DNA from: Treponema sp.
Lineage (GTDB): Bacteria; Spirochaetota; Spirochaetia; Treponematales; Breznakiellaceae
Direction: 5' to 3'
DNA: 36,879 nt
Assembly (NCBI GenBank): GCA_031254615.1
Contig: JAIRUC010000284.1
Location: 1 to 36,879, forward strand
The notes beneath the pieces are model-generated. The model was not told the origin of the DNA and did not search any database. It worked only from the letters and a program-made list of their open reading frames with translations. Made by a program: the position numbers and the translations under genes. Positions 9,352 through 19,145 of the stretch are shown in pieces. The number at the start of each line of letters is the position of its first letter. Within the stretch, counting starts at the first letter, position 1.

Positions 9352-11166
9352 CTAACGGATAAATATATAGCTTGTTTCCGCTCCGTTTAAATTATCAAAA
9401 TAAACATTTGTAAAATCCCAGCGGTTGTTCAGCGCCCAAAAACCGCGTGAACGCATAAGGTGTATCATTGAGCATTGTTCCAGCAGTACTGACTGAAATT
9501 CATCCCAAATTATCTGCGCCTTGCTGCTGTCAATGGTAAACTTTCCCTCGTTGTAAAGATAATCAACACGCGCTTCCCAGTCTGTTGCGGGCGTTAGCTG
9601 ATTTGGATTCCAAAGATGAAGGTTTCCCGATGTCGGCCAGACATTGCTTCCCTGACTTGGAAAAATATTTGAGCCGGAAAGTGCTATTAACGTTGAATCC
9701 CAGTCAAAAGTGCTGAACAACTGTTCCACCTGTTTTTGAAAATCCACAATACGGATATTTACTTTAATTCCCATTTTGGAAAGCTCGTCCCTGATTATCG
9801 ATGCCGTATCCTGATACACCGTACTTTCCGATCTTATGATAAGGTTGAATTCGATGCTGCGGTTTTTGCTGTCGCGCATAACGCCCCTTTTATCTTTTTT
9901 AATTCCAATAGAGGAGAGCAGTTCCTGCGCGCGCTGTGTGTCATAAATATACTGCAAAGTAATATTCGGATTGTAATACGGATTCGGTTCGGGGAACAGA
10001 TCGAGTTTAGGCTCGGCAAGCCCGCGGTACACTTGCGCGTTTATCCTGTCGCGGTTAAGAAGACAGCTCATTGCCTGACGGAATTCTTTTTGAATAAACC
10101 ACTCATATTGAGGCTTGTCCTTGTTTACCGGATTTTGGTTGAATGTCCAAAAAGCGGAGCCCAGAGAGCCTTCGGAATTAAAAACCGTGTAACTGTTATC
10201 CCCTTTGTTGACCAGTCCGTCTAAATCTTCGGGACGCAGAGTGTAAGATTCGGTTTGTCCGTTTTTGAAAAGAAGCTGTTTTGTGTTTTCATCGGGAATG
10301 ATGCGGACAATATTTTCTTCGACATACGGAAGCGAAACGCCGTTTGCGTCCTTCCTCCAGAAATCGGGATTTCGTTTGTAAACAAGCCTCTGCCCGGGAG
10401 TATATTCAACCAGGAACCATTCCCCCATCGAAGGAATTGTTTTTGGATCATCCGCTACGCTGAAAACATTTCTTACTTTCTCAACTCCGCCCTGTTCCTT
10501 GGCAGGCTGATAAATGTGGCGCGGACCAAAATCCATATTTGTCATTAACAGCGGGTCCGCAATTATCCGCGGAAAATGAAATGAAAAACGCCTGTCGTCA
10601 ATTTTATGAATAGTAACGCGCGCGTCACTTCCGTCCGGCATGGTTAAAAACTGGCCGTAGTAGCCGGAACTTTGAAAATCGGGATCGCCGGCAATTTCAT
10701 CGTACCAGAAAATCACATCGTCGCTTGTTACTTTTTCTTTTCTGTAGGAATTATAATAACTCCAGTAGACATCATCACGCAGGGTGAAAATAACAGTCAG
10801 CGTATCAGCCTTTTCATCGATTATAATTTCAGGCGAAGCAACTCTTGGTTTCCATTCGCGGCTTATCACGTCATAATCAAGCAGATAGTCGGTCATGCTG
10901 TTCACGACGGAAGAAGTCGAGCTGTCCTGTTCGGCGATAAGATGATTAAAACTTTTCGGGTCTTCCGCCATCACCGAATTCCACGTTCCGCCCAAAACGC
11001 CCGGCAAAAATTCTTCCCCGCGCCACGGCTTGCTTACCGTTTTAGCAAGTATCTCCGCAAGCCCCTCGGCATTAAGCGCGTTAAGCTCCTCAAGAGAAAG
11101 TTCTTCGCTCTTGGTACAGGAAAAGAAAAGTGTAAAAATCGCGATAGTCAGTAGTATTTGTTTCAT
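9352..11166 (-). CDS. Extracellular solute-binding lipoprotein, family 5 (peptide ABC transporter type)
   Basis: Lipoprotein signal MKQILLTIAIFTLFFSC; family-5 SBP features (LTVIFTLRDDVYWSYYNSYRKEKVTSDDVIFWYDEI, QKEFRQAMSCLLNRDRINAQVYRGLAEP). Confidence 0.85.
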   Translation of the reverse strand: MKQILLTIAIFTLFFSCTKSEELSLEELNALNAEGLAEILAKTVSKPWRGEEFLPGVLGGTWNSVMAEDPKSFNHLIAEQDSSTSSVVNSMTDYLLDYDVISREWKPRVASPEIIIDEKADTLTVIFTLRDDVYWSYYNSYRKEKVTSDDVIFWYDEIAGDPDFQSSGYYGQFLTMPDGSDARVTIHKIDDRRFSFHFPRIIADPLLMTNMDFGPRHIYQPAKEQGGVEKVRNVFSVADDPKTIPSMGEWFLVEYTPGQRLVYKRNPDFWRKDANGVSLPYVEENIVRIIPDENTKQLLFKNGQTESYTLRPEDLDGLVNKGDNSYTVFNSEGSLGSAFWTFNQNPVNKDKPQYEWFIQKEFRQAMSCLLNRDRINAQVYRGLAEPKLDLFPEPNPYYNPNITLQYIYDTQRAQELLSSIGIKKDKRGVMRDSKNRSIEFNLIIRSESTVYQDTASIIRDELSKMGIKVNIRIVDFQKQVEQLFSTFDWDSTLIALSGSNIFPSQGSNVWPTSGNLHLWNPNQLTPATDWEARVDYLYNEGKFTIDSSKAQIIWDEFQSVLLEQCSMIHLMRSRGFWALNNRWDFTNVYFDNLNGAETSYIFIR

Positions 11167-11172
11167 TAATTT

Positions 11173-11201
11173 ATAATAAAGAGGAGATACCTCAAAGACA
11201 A
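11173..11201 (-). promoter_or_regulatory. Promoter of the solute-binding protein gene: TTGTCT, 17 nt, TATTAT, 6 nt, ATG
   Basis: Read on the minus strand: TTGTCT-ttgaggtatctcctctt-TATTAT-aaatta-ATG. Confidence 0.5.
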
Positions 11202-11237
11202 GCCCTGTGGTACTGTCTTCATTTTCCCAAAAAGGTG

Positions 11238-11243
11238 TATAAT
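11238..11243 (+). promoter_or_regulatory. Candidate -10 TATAAT 5 nt upstream of the ligA ATG
   Basis: TATAAT-agtgt-ATG; -35 not convincing. Confidence 0.4.
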
Positions 11244-11248
11244 AGTGT

Positions 11249-13261
11249 ATGGGTTCAAAAGAACAGCGAATTCAAAAACTGGAAAAATTAATCGAAAAAT
11301 ATCAGGCCTCTTATTACAACGGGGAAGCGGAAATTTCTGACAGCGAATTTGACCTGCTTTGGGACGAATTAAAAACCCTGTCCCCCGGCAGTGCGGTTTT
11401 GAAAAAAGTTGGGACAGGGCCGGATGTTGACGGTTTCCCCAAGGCGCGCCATTTGATTCCAATGGGCAGTCAGGAAAAAGCCTCCAATCCGCAGGAATTT
11501 CTTGTCTGGGCAAAAAAAATGGGAATAGATGGCTCAAATTCGCCGCAGGAAAGTAAAAACAAAGATAATGTATTAACCGCAAAAAAATCAGGGTTAACGA
11601 AAAATTTTATTGTTCAGTATAAACTGGACGGAGCAAGTCTGGAGTTACAGTACAAAAAAGGAAAACTTGAGCGCGCCGTAACACGCGGAGACGGCGTCAC
11701 AGGCGATGATATTACCGAAAACGCAAAGCGCATGAAGGGGACGGTTTTAAAGCTGGACATTCCCTTTTCCGGCGGCATCAGGGGCGAGGTGATTATGACC
11801 CACGATGTCTGGCAGAACAAATATCCGACCAAGGCAAACTGCCGCAATGCCGCCAACGGGATCATGCGCCGCAAGGACGGGCAGGGTTGTGAGGACTTGC
11901 AGCTTATTGTTTATGACGCGGCAGACCCTCAAAACAGCGAATATTTTACGGACGAAACTTTAAAAATAGAGTGGCTGAAAAAACGCGGATTTAAAACAGC
12001 GGAAACAAAGGTATTTTCAAATGCAAAAAAAATAATTGATTACCGGCAGGAAGTAACGGACAAGAGAGAGGCGCTTCCCTTCGACATTGACGGTCTTGTA
12101 GTAAAGGACGTTATAACCGACACTGACGATTTAAAACGCGCCCGTCCCGAAAAGCAGATTGCTTTTAAGTTTGAGCTGGAAACGGCATACAGTATTTTAC
12201 GCGAAGTACAGTGGAGCGAGTCGGGCGCAACATATACGCCTATAGGAATCATAGACCCCGTCCGTCTTGCCGGGACTACTGTTAAAAGAGCAAACCTGAA
12301 CAACCCCGGTATGATCCGTTCAAGAGAATTGAAAATCGGCTCCGCTGTGTCTGTGGTCAAACGCGGAGAAATAATCCCTAAAATTGAAGGGCTTGCTCCC
12401 ACAGAACAGCCTTCGCAGACAAAGGAAATTGAATTCCCGGACACCTGCCTTACCTGCAACAGCGCGTTAGTTGACGCGGGGACAAGGCTCTACTGCCCGA
12501 ATCCGCAGTGTTCAAAGCGTCTTTTGCACCGGCTGGAAAAGTGGATTTCCGTACTGGACATCCGTGAGTTAGGTGAAAAACTTTTAACACAGCTATTTGA
12601 AAAAAAGCGCGTTACCTACATTCACGAACTTTACACGCTTCAAACAGAAGAACTTGCCGGCTTTGACAGAATGGGCGATCTTTCCGCTGCAAAAGTAATC
12701 CGCCACATAAGACTTAAACGCAATCTAACGCTTGCCGCCTTTGTCGCCGGTTTTGACTTTGAAGGAGTCGCGGAAACCACAATGGAAAAAATTACCGATG
12801 CCGGTTTTGACACTTTGGAAGAATTGCGCCGCGCCACAATCGCAGACCTTGCGCAAGTTTACGGTCTTGGCGAAATTACCGCTGAGGTTATTGTTGAGGG
12901 GCTTAAAGAATGCGCGGACGAAATGGACGCGGTTCTGCAGACAGGAGTAATCTCAATCGCGCCGCCTGCCGCGCAGGAGACTCTGACAATGCGCGGACTT
13001 TCTTTCTGCTTTACAGGCGAGTTAAAGTCAATGAAGCGCGGCGAGGCGGAAGAGAAAATAAAAGCCCTTGGCGCTCAGGCAAAATCCTCGGTAGTGAAGG
13101 GACTTTCCTATCTTGTTACAAATGACGCCGCTTCCGGTTCGTCAAAAAATAAAAAAGCGCAGGAGTTGGGAGTACGCGTCATCAGTGAAGATGAATTTTT
13201 GGCTTTACTTTCGGAAAAAATCGCAGAAAACGGCGTGGCGGTACAGGGAGAATTGTTCTAA
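11249..13261 (+). CDS. ligA: NAD-dependent DNA ligase
   Basis: KxDG nucleotidylation motif (VQYKLDGASLEL), TRGDGVTGDDIT, four-Cys zinc finger (CLTCNSALVDAGTRLYCPNPQC), HhH region and C-terminal BRCT domain. Confidence 0.93.
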   Translation: MGSKEQRIQKLEKLIEKYQASYYNGEAEISDSEFDLLWDELKTLSPGSAVLKKVGTGPDVDGFPKARHLIPMGSQEKASNPQEFLVWAKKMGIDGSNSPQESKNKDNVLTAKKSGLTKNFIVQYKLDGASLELQYKKGKLERAVTRGDGVTGDDITENAKRMKGTVLKLDIPFSGGIRGEVIMTHDVWQNKYPTKANCRNAANGIMRRKDGQGCEDLQLIVYDAADPQNSEYFTDETLKIEWLKKRGFKTAETKVFSNAKKIIDYRQEVTDKREALPFDIDGLVVKDVITDTDDLKRARPEKQIAFKFELETAYSILREVQWSESGATYTPIGIIDPVRLAGTTVKRANLNNPGMIRSRELKIGSAVSVVKRGEIIPKIEGLAPTEQPSQTKEIEFPDTCLTCNSALVDAGTRLYCPNPQCSKRLLHRLEKWISVLDIRELGEKLLTQLFEKKRVTYIHELYTLQTEELAGFDRMGDLSAAKVIRHIRLKRNLTLAAFVAGFDFEGVAETTMEKITDAGFDTLEELRRATIADLAQVYGLGEITAEVIVEGLKECADEMDAVLQTGVISIAPPAAQETLTMRGLSFCFTGELKSMKRGEAEEKIKALGAQAKSSVVKGLSYLVTNDAASGSSKNKKAQELGVRVISEDEFLALLSEKIAENGVAVQGELF

Positions 13262-13866
13262 TACCAGTTTTCCATCGCCTGAAATTTTTCGCGTACTTTT
13301 TGCAGCAGGGCAAGTTCGCGCCTTATGGTTTTGCCGTAATCGAGAGAACCGTTTTCAATTCTAAAGGCCTCATCCTCCCAGAATTGAATCTTTTGCAGGT
13401 TGATCCACCGGAAGCGTCTTTCGGTGGCTTTTTCCTGCCATTTTAACGCTTCGTCCCAGTAGTATAGCGCAGTACGGTAACAGGTTTCCGCTGTTTCAAG
13501 GCTTTCGAGATTCTGCTCTTTCCATGGGGCGTTGTAAAAATAGGCGTTGCGTTTGTTCCATTTGTTGCCTAAAAAAAGATATTGCTCGATAAGTTTTAGA
13601 TTTACGTGCATATTAAAAAGATTGCGGTATTTCTCCCACTGAATTTCATCTTCGATAAGTGTAAGCGCGTAAAGCGGATTTGCAAAATCTGCCTTCATAG
13701 CCTGTTCCAGCCAGTAGATATTTTCCATGGAGTCGTCCGGGTACTGAATGTAGTGGATGTGAAAGAGCCTGTAGTACTGTTCTTTGTAGGTAACAAAGTA
13801 ACTGTTTACAGGCAATGAAATCGTGATAAAAATAAAGAGAAAAGCTGTTTTAAAAAAAGTTTTCAC
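13258..13866 (-). CDS. Hypothetical protein with N-terminal signal/anchor
   Basis: Hydrophobic N-terminus (MKTFFKTAFLFIFITISLPVNS). GTG start overlaps the tmk stop (TAGTG), implying translational coupling. Confidence 0.65.
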   Translation of the reverse strand: MKTFFKTAFLFIFITISLPVNSYFVTYKEQYYRLFHIHYIQYPDDSMENIYWLEQAMKADFANPLYALTLIEDEIQWEKYRNLFNMHVNLKLIEQYLFLGNKWNKRNAYFYNAPWKEQNLESLETAETCYRTALYYWDEALKWQEKATERRFRWINLQKIQFWEDEAFRIENGSLDYGKTIRRELALLQKVREKFQAMENWY

Positions 13867-14492
13867 TATGCTTTAAATATCGGCATTTGTGAGATTATGC
13901 TCCATACCCTGCCTGCGACTTCTTGCGCGGTTTTTGATGCGTCTATCGTTTCAACTCTGACCCCTGTATCCGTGTACATTCCCAGCAGGGATTTGTACTT
14001 TTCACAGGCCTTAGCCTGAAATTCGCGGTATTCGTATATTTCAAGGGAAGAGCGGTTTTTCAAGCGTTCAACGGCGATTTCCGGCTCAATGTCAAAGAAA
14101 ATCAACACTTCGGGGGCAGGGAAGCGGGAATTCAGGCTTGCAGGCAGTTCATCACCACACTCAATACCCTGATAAACCAAAGAGGACAGAACATATCTGT
14201 CACTTACGACCAATTCGCCGCGGTTTACATGTTCAAAAATGCCGTCAGGTCCGTAAATATGCTCGTTTCTGTCTGCCGCGAAAAGCATTGCAAGGGTTTG
14301 CGGAGTAATAGGCGCTTCTTTTTTCAGCGCAGCACGGATTATTTTACCGATTTGCCCGTTAGTAGGCTCAAAAGTGGGGAAAAAACAGAGTTTGCCGGAT
14401 TGTTTCAGGCGTTCTGACAAAATTAGCAACTGAGTAGTAGTTCCGGTTCCGTCGCCGCCTTCAAATACCGCAAAATTTGGGATAATTTCCAT
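13866..14492 (-). CDS. tmk: Thymidylate kinase with atypical P-loop
   Basis: FAVFEGGDGTGTTTQ N-terminus, LVVSDRYVLSSLVYQG (DRY), PEVLIFFDIEPEIAVERL. Confidence 0.85.
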   Translation of the reverse strand: MEIIPNFAVFEGGDGTGTTTQLLILSERLKQSGKLCFFPTFEPTNGQIGKIIRAALKKEAPITPQTLAMLFAADRNEHIYGPDGIFEHVNRGELVVSDRYVLSSLVYQGIECGDELPASLNSRFPAPEVLIFFDIEPEIAVERLKNRSSLEIYEYREFQAKACEKYKSLLGMYTDTGVRVETIDASKTAQEVAGRVWSIISQMPIFKA

Positions 14493-14504
14493 TTTCAGAT
14501 AAAG

Positions 14505-14533
14505 ATTTTAACATAAAATTACATAAAACACAA
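14505..14533 (-). promoter_or_regulatory. Candidate tmk promoter: TTGTGT, 17 nt, TAAAAT
   Basis: Minus-strand reading; the -10 ends 12 nt upstream of the ATG. Confidence 0.35.
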
Positions 14534-14542
14534 TAAAAAAGC

Positions 14543-14571
14543 GTAAAATACGATACTTTTACCTGGTAAAA
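14543..14571. promoter_or_regulatory. Candidate operator: alternating GTAAAA / TTTTAC / GTAAAA half-sites, including the palindrome TTTTACCTGGTAAAA
   Basis: GTAAAA 14543-14548, TTTTAC 14557-14562, GTAAAA 14566-14571, in the tmk/tamB divergent intergenic region. Confidence 0.3.
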
Positions 14572-14621
14572 ATGTTATAATTATTGATATAACACTATAG
14601 AAAGTAATATAAGGGTATACC

Positions 14622-14642
14622 GCCTGACCATTGTAGTCAGGC
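14622..14642 (+). promoter_or_regulatory. Perfect 7-bp hairpin in the tamB leader
   Basis: GCCTGAC (14622-14628), 7-nt loop CATTGTA, GTCAGGC (14636-14642). Confidence 0.45.
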
Positions 14643-14694
14643 ACCCGGCGCCTTGTGCGGCAAGCCGCGAGGTAAAAAACGTTAGGACAGACCA

Positions 14695-17600
14695 TTGTTA
14701 AAGACACAGACTCGTGTAATTTATATAAAAATTCTCGTCTTTACAGGTTTGATTGCCGTTTCTGTTCTTGCCGTGCGCCCTGTACATTCCGCGTTGACCG
14801 CGGCAATGAGTCATATTCGCACAAATTTCATAGAAAAAATAGAATCCCTTACCGGTATTGAAATACGGTATTCATCGATCCGTCCGACATTTTTTGGATC
14901 CTTTGATGTTAGGAATCTGTCTCTAATAAAAAACGAAAAACCATTTCTTTCCGTATCCAGAGTCAGAATTTCTTTTTCCCTGCCGGAATTGTTAAAAGGC
15001 AATAAAGCCGCCTTTCACAGCATTCAGCTTGAGCATCCTTCGATTACGCTTGATTTGCAGGAAGACAAGGATACGTTTGAGTTTTTGTCGTCATTGATGA
15101 ACGATGAAAAGAAAAGTAACAAAGAGGTGCTTGAGCAGATAGCCCAATTTTTCCCCGGGAAAACAGATCTGCAGATACGGAATTGTTTTGTCGGTTTAAC
15201 CGACAGCGCCAGAAAATACCAAATTCAAAATATGGATATTGACATTACAGGAGACGGAGTACAACTTTTGTTTAACGGAAAACTCAACGCGGAATTTATT
15301 TACACGGATTTATTAAGCAAGACTTTCAGCATAAACGGTGAAATTGGCATGAACGGCGTATGCTCGGTTAATCTGGACGAGGGCAGTGCGAACCTTTTTA
15401 TTTCGTCTATCTCCGGCAGCGAGCAGGAAGCCGGTAAACAAAAGGCGTCGTTTTTCAAGCCGTTTGCGGACGAAAATTTAAGTACAAAAGAATATTTTAA
15501 TGTGCAGCCGTTAAATTTTATTCTTGATTTTAAAGACGGGATTCTAAATCTGAACACCGGAGGTGACACGTCAGGTGAAAATATGTCCTTCAGCGGATTT
15601 ATTTATTATAATACCGGAACAAACAGCATTACAACAGAAATGAATTTCGATGATTTTCTGCTTGCAGATTTTGTAACATTTTCACATCCACGAGGCGATA
15701 TTAACCGCATATTTTTTACTCCTGTAACAGGCGATGCTTCATTTTATTCCGACGGCAGCGCGATGAGGTATTGGGCGGATTTTCATGACAGTAATTCATC
15801 AGATAATTCTTTTGTAGTTAAAATTCACGGTAATGATAAATATATTACATTTGATAAACTGCGTTTATTTTCACCTTACAACAAAAAGTCAGACAGTTTT
15901 TTCAGCGGAGAACTTGATGTTACCGGCAGGATTGGATTCAGCCCGCTTACGTCGTCCGGAACAATATCTTTTAACAAATTCAGTTTTGGTACGGATGAAT
16001 TTATTAATGCTGTTTTTACGGTTTCCACACAAAAGAACGAGATACAGATAACAAGTGAAAATATTGCCGCAGGTCAATTGGTGCTTAACAATTTTGGCAT
16101 TTATCTTATACCCACAGACAGGGATTTGGGCATTGTAGTATCAATCACAGGCAAAGAAGAAAAAACCGTCGATGTGTTCGCTGCGCTTAATTATTCGCCA
16201 AGGCATCTTGAAGTTTCAACGACAATAGATTCATTTTCCGTTATGGACTTGATGCAGGCAGCGCAGCCGTTTTCAAAGGCAGTAAAAAATCCGCCTGTAG
16301 GAAAAAATTATCTTGTCAATTCTTCAATATCAGCGGAAATCTTTTTAACAACCGATTTTAATCAAGTTGTGTATAACGTGCCAAATATGGTTTTTGAAAC
16401 GCAGGATGTTACCGGCCGGTTTTCTTTTTCGGGCACCGATCGAATCTTTACTTTAAGTGAAAGTGTTATCACCAGAGATGAAACAGAGTTGGTTGTTTCG
16501 GCTCAATATAATTTTGCAAACCCGGTGGAAATTGGTTTTTTATTAGCCGCAAAATATCAGGATTTGTCATGGAATGTAGAAGGCCAGATTCTAGATAAAA
16601 CGACATTAATTATCCGGGACGCAGGCGGTCTTTATGTCTATGGCAGCCGCTCTGGTTCCGGCGGCGTTTCCGGCTACATGGAAGGCGTTGATTTTCCGTT
16701 TTTGGTAGATAACAAGACGATTTATTTAAATTTTTACCTTACTTTGCGCTATACATCAAATGATTTTTGGTATGTAGATGTCGCTCATTTCAACGCCCGC
16801 GATTATAATTCATTGCAGGGAATCGAGTTTATCAGCGTTTCCGGAGCTGTTGATAATGACGGGGCCAGCTTCAGGAATTTGCTGTTACGGGACAATATCG
16901 GAGAACTTGCCGGCAGCGTAGATTTTGCATGGGATACCGATTTTTCATATCTTCAATTCCTTGTAAATTTAACTGACGGGCGCGAAAAAGGAGAAAATTA
17001 TTCTGCCGAAGGAATTGTTAAAAAAAACCATTTTAATATACTCGCTTCGGTCTCCGATATGCGCCTTGATCGTTTGTTGGGGAAAAGTAAAGGCGGCAGA
17101 GAAATCCTATTGAGCGGGAGCGCGGAAGTTTTAGGTGATTCTATTAATTCGTTCACTGCCAAATGCGATCTGGAATCTCTTTACATAAAGAACAGCGCGC
17201 TTAAAGCATCTGCCTCAGTTGTATTTACAAATGACGAACTTACCGCTACTGATATAAAATTTGATTACAATGATGTAAATGTCGTAATGCCTTTGTTACA
17301 GTTGAACCGGATTGAAAGTTATGCGATGGCAAAAGGCGATATTCAGGGAGTTGTATTTAAAAAATGGCTTGAAAGCAGTTTTGAGCTTAATGCGAATTTT
17401 ATAAATATTGATTCATGGTTAGAGATAAAGCAGGCGCTTGCCTCAATTGACGGTTCTTTTAAAGCGGATAAAATACAGTACAGATATGAAGATTATGATT
17501 CATTTTCATTTGTATTTGCAAGTAACGATGGGGCCGTTTCTGTTTCCGGCGGCCCAAAAAATATGCTGCGTCTTGAAATGGACACGGGAGGTAATTTTTT

Positions 17601-19137
17601 TGCAGGTCTTTCCAGCCCCTTCCCGATACGAAGTACTGTTGTCGGAATTTATAAAGACGGTATTATCAATGCCCACTGCGGCGACTTATATATAGATTTA
17701 TCCGCGTTATGGGATTTAACGGGAGATTCGCCCGACTTTGCAATCGCCGGAGGATATGTTACGGGAAAAGTTGATATTCGAGGGTCCATTCTGGAGCCGG
17801 AATTTTTTGGAACCGCAAGAGGAACAAGTATCCGCTTTCTTGTGCCGGAATACATCAGCCATGATATAAAAGCTGTTCCTTTTGACGCTGTCCTTGAAGG
17901 AAATGAATTGGTTTTTGACCGTGTACCGGTTACAGTTGGAAGCGGCGGCGGGACAGTAAGCGGCTGGCTTCGTTTTGAAAACTGGGTTCCGGAAAATGTC
18001 GGTCTGGAAATTACTGTTCCAAGAAGCACGCCGATACCGTATATGTTTAACATAACAGGTTTTCTTGCAGATGGGGATGTTTCCGGAAAACTTAATATAA
18101 TCCGCGAAAACGAAATGATGGAAGTGTCAGGTGATCTTTTTGCAAATAATACCGAAATGGGTCTTATATTTGATGAAGTCAGACAAGACCGTTATAACAC
18201 AGAGAAAAAAATCCCCACTGTTGTAGAGTTGACTGTTACAACCGGGCCTGTGGTAGAATTTATCTGGCCAAATAAAAGCGCTCCCATTTTAAGGGCAACC
18301 CCGGAAATAGGGACCGTAGTTATGGTTTTTGCCGACACAATGACCGGACAATATACACTTAACAGTGATATAACGATTCGTTCCGGTGAGTTGTACTATT
18401 TTGACCGCAGTTTTTATATTCGGCAGGGAAATCTGGTTTTCAGGGAGAATGATCAGCAATTTGACCCGCGTATAAGCGCGCGAGCCGAAATTCGGGAACG
18501 CACAGATTCAGGACCTGTAACTATTTCGATGGTTATAGAAAATCAACCGCTTTTAACTTTTATTCCCCGTTTTGAGGCAAGCCCCTCACTTACACAACTG
18601 GAGATTTATTCGCTTTTAGGCCATAATATGTATGCTATGAGCGGAGACGAAAGCGGCGATACGGCAACGCGTGTTCTTTTGAGCTCCGGTACGGACATTT
18701 TATCCCAATATCTTTTAAGCGATGATTTATTGGGACAAATTGTCAATGTACGGCAATTTGAGCGTACGGTAAGAAATCTGCTGTATTTGGATATGTTCAG
18801 TGTCAGGACAAAGTTTGCTCAAAATTTTGTAGTTTCAAACGCATCCAGCTTTGGGCAGGACCCTGTTGACAGAAACAGCCGTGTAGGTAACTATTTTGAT
18901 AACACAAGTGTTTATTTAGGTAAATATATAGGTCAGGATTTGTTTATTCAGGGCATGATTACCGCGCGCTATGATGAAAACAGACTAACTATGGGTGGAT
19001 TAAGGATTGAGCCGGATATTGGTATAGAGTTTAATACTCCGTTATTTAATATACGCTGGGATTTCATTCCATCAAGCCCGGAAAACTGGTGGGTTAACGA
19101 TAATTCTATTACTCTGATATGGAGTAGGTCATTTTAG
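14695..19137 (+). CDS. tamB: TamB-like (DUF490) translocation and assembly module protein
   Basis: N-terminal TM anchor, long beta-repeat body, characteristic C-terminal TamB region (YTLNSDITIRSGELYYFDRSFYIRQGNLVFRENDQQFDPRISARAEIRERTDSGPVTISMVIENQPL). Directly upstream of bamA. TTG start is uncertain. Confidence 0.85.
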   Translation: MLKTQTRVIYIKILVFTGLIAVSVLAVRPVHSALTAAMSHIRTNFIEKIESLTGIEIRYSSIRPTFFGSFDVRNLSLIKNEKPFLSVSRVRISFSLPELLKGNKAAFHSIQLEHPSITLDLQEDKDTFEFLSSLMNDEKKSNKEVLEQIAQFFPGKTDLQIRNCFVGLTDSARKYQIQNMDIDITGDGVQLLFNGKLNAEFIYTDLLSKTFSINGEIGMNGVCSVNLDEGSANLFISSISGSEQEAGKQKASFFKPFADENLSTKEYFNVQPLNFILDFKDGILNLNTGGDTSGENMSFSGFIYYNTGTNSITTEMNFDDFLLADFVTFSHPRGDINRIFFTPVTGDASFYSDGSAMRYWADFHDSNSSDNSFVVKIHGNDKYITFDKLRLFSPYNKKSDSFFSGELDVTGRIGFSPLTSSGTISFNKFSFGTDEFINAVFTVSTQKNEIQITSENIAAGQLVLNNFGIYLIPTDRDLGIVVSITGKEEKTVDVFAALNYSPRHLEVSTTIDSFSVMDLMQAAQPFSKAVKNPPVGKNYLVNSSISAEIFLTTDFNQVVYNVPNMVFETQDVTGRFSFSGTDRIFTLSESVITRDETELVVSAQYNFANPVEIGFLLAAKYQDLSWNVEGQILDKTTLIIRDAGGLYVYGSRSGSGGVSGYMEGVDFPFLVDNKTIYLNFYLTLRYTSNDFWYVDVAHFNARDYNSLQGIEFISVSGAVDNDGASFRNLLLRDNIGELAGSVDFAWDTDFSYLQFLVNLTDGREKGENYSAEGIVKKNHFNILASVSDMRLDRLLGKSKGGREILLSGSAEVLGDSINSFTAKCDLESLYIKNSALKASASVVFTNDELTATDIKFDYNDVNVVMPLLQLNRIESYAMAKGDIQGVVFKKWLESSFELNANFINIDSWLEIKQALASIDGSFKADKIQYRYEDYDSFSFVFASNDGAVSVSGGPKNMLRLEMDTGGNFFAGLSSPFPIRSTVVGIYKDGIINAHCGDLYIDLSALWDLTGDSPDFAIAGGYVTGKVDIRGSILEPEFFGTARGTSIRFLVPEYISHDIKAVPFDAVLEGNELVFDRVPVTVGSGGGTVSGWLRFENWVPENVGLEITVPRSTPIPYMFNITGFLADGDVSGKLNIIRENEMMEVSGDLFANNTEMGLIFDEVRQDRYNTEKKIPTVVELTVTTGPVVEFIWPNKSAPILRATPEIGTVVMVFADTMTGQYTLNSDITIRSGELYYFDRSFYIRQGNLVFRENDQQFDPRISARAEIRERTDSGPVTISMVIENQPLLTFIPRFEASPSLTQLEIYSLLGHNMYAMSGDESGDTATRVLLSSGTDILSQYLLSDDLLGQIVNVRQFERTVRNLLYLDMFSVRTKFAQNFVVSNASSFGQDPVDRNSRVGNYFDNTSVYLGKYIGQDLFIQGMITARYDENRLTMGGLRIEPDIGIEFNTPLFNIRWDFIPSSPENWWVNDNSITLIWSRSF

Positions 19138-19145
19138 GAGTTTTA

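Noticed and set aside
9736-11154. Plus-strand ORFs (162, 97 and 160 aa) antisense to the solute-binding protein gene
   Set aside because: Shadow ORFs opposite a clear family-5 SBP; no domain, no supported start.
14519-14707. 62-aa minus-strand ORF in the tmk/tamB intergenic region
   Set aside because: No SD or homology; overlaps promoter-like and hairpin sequence, better explained as regulatory DNA.
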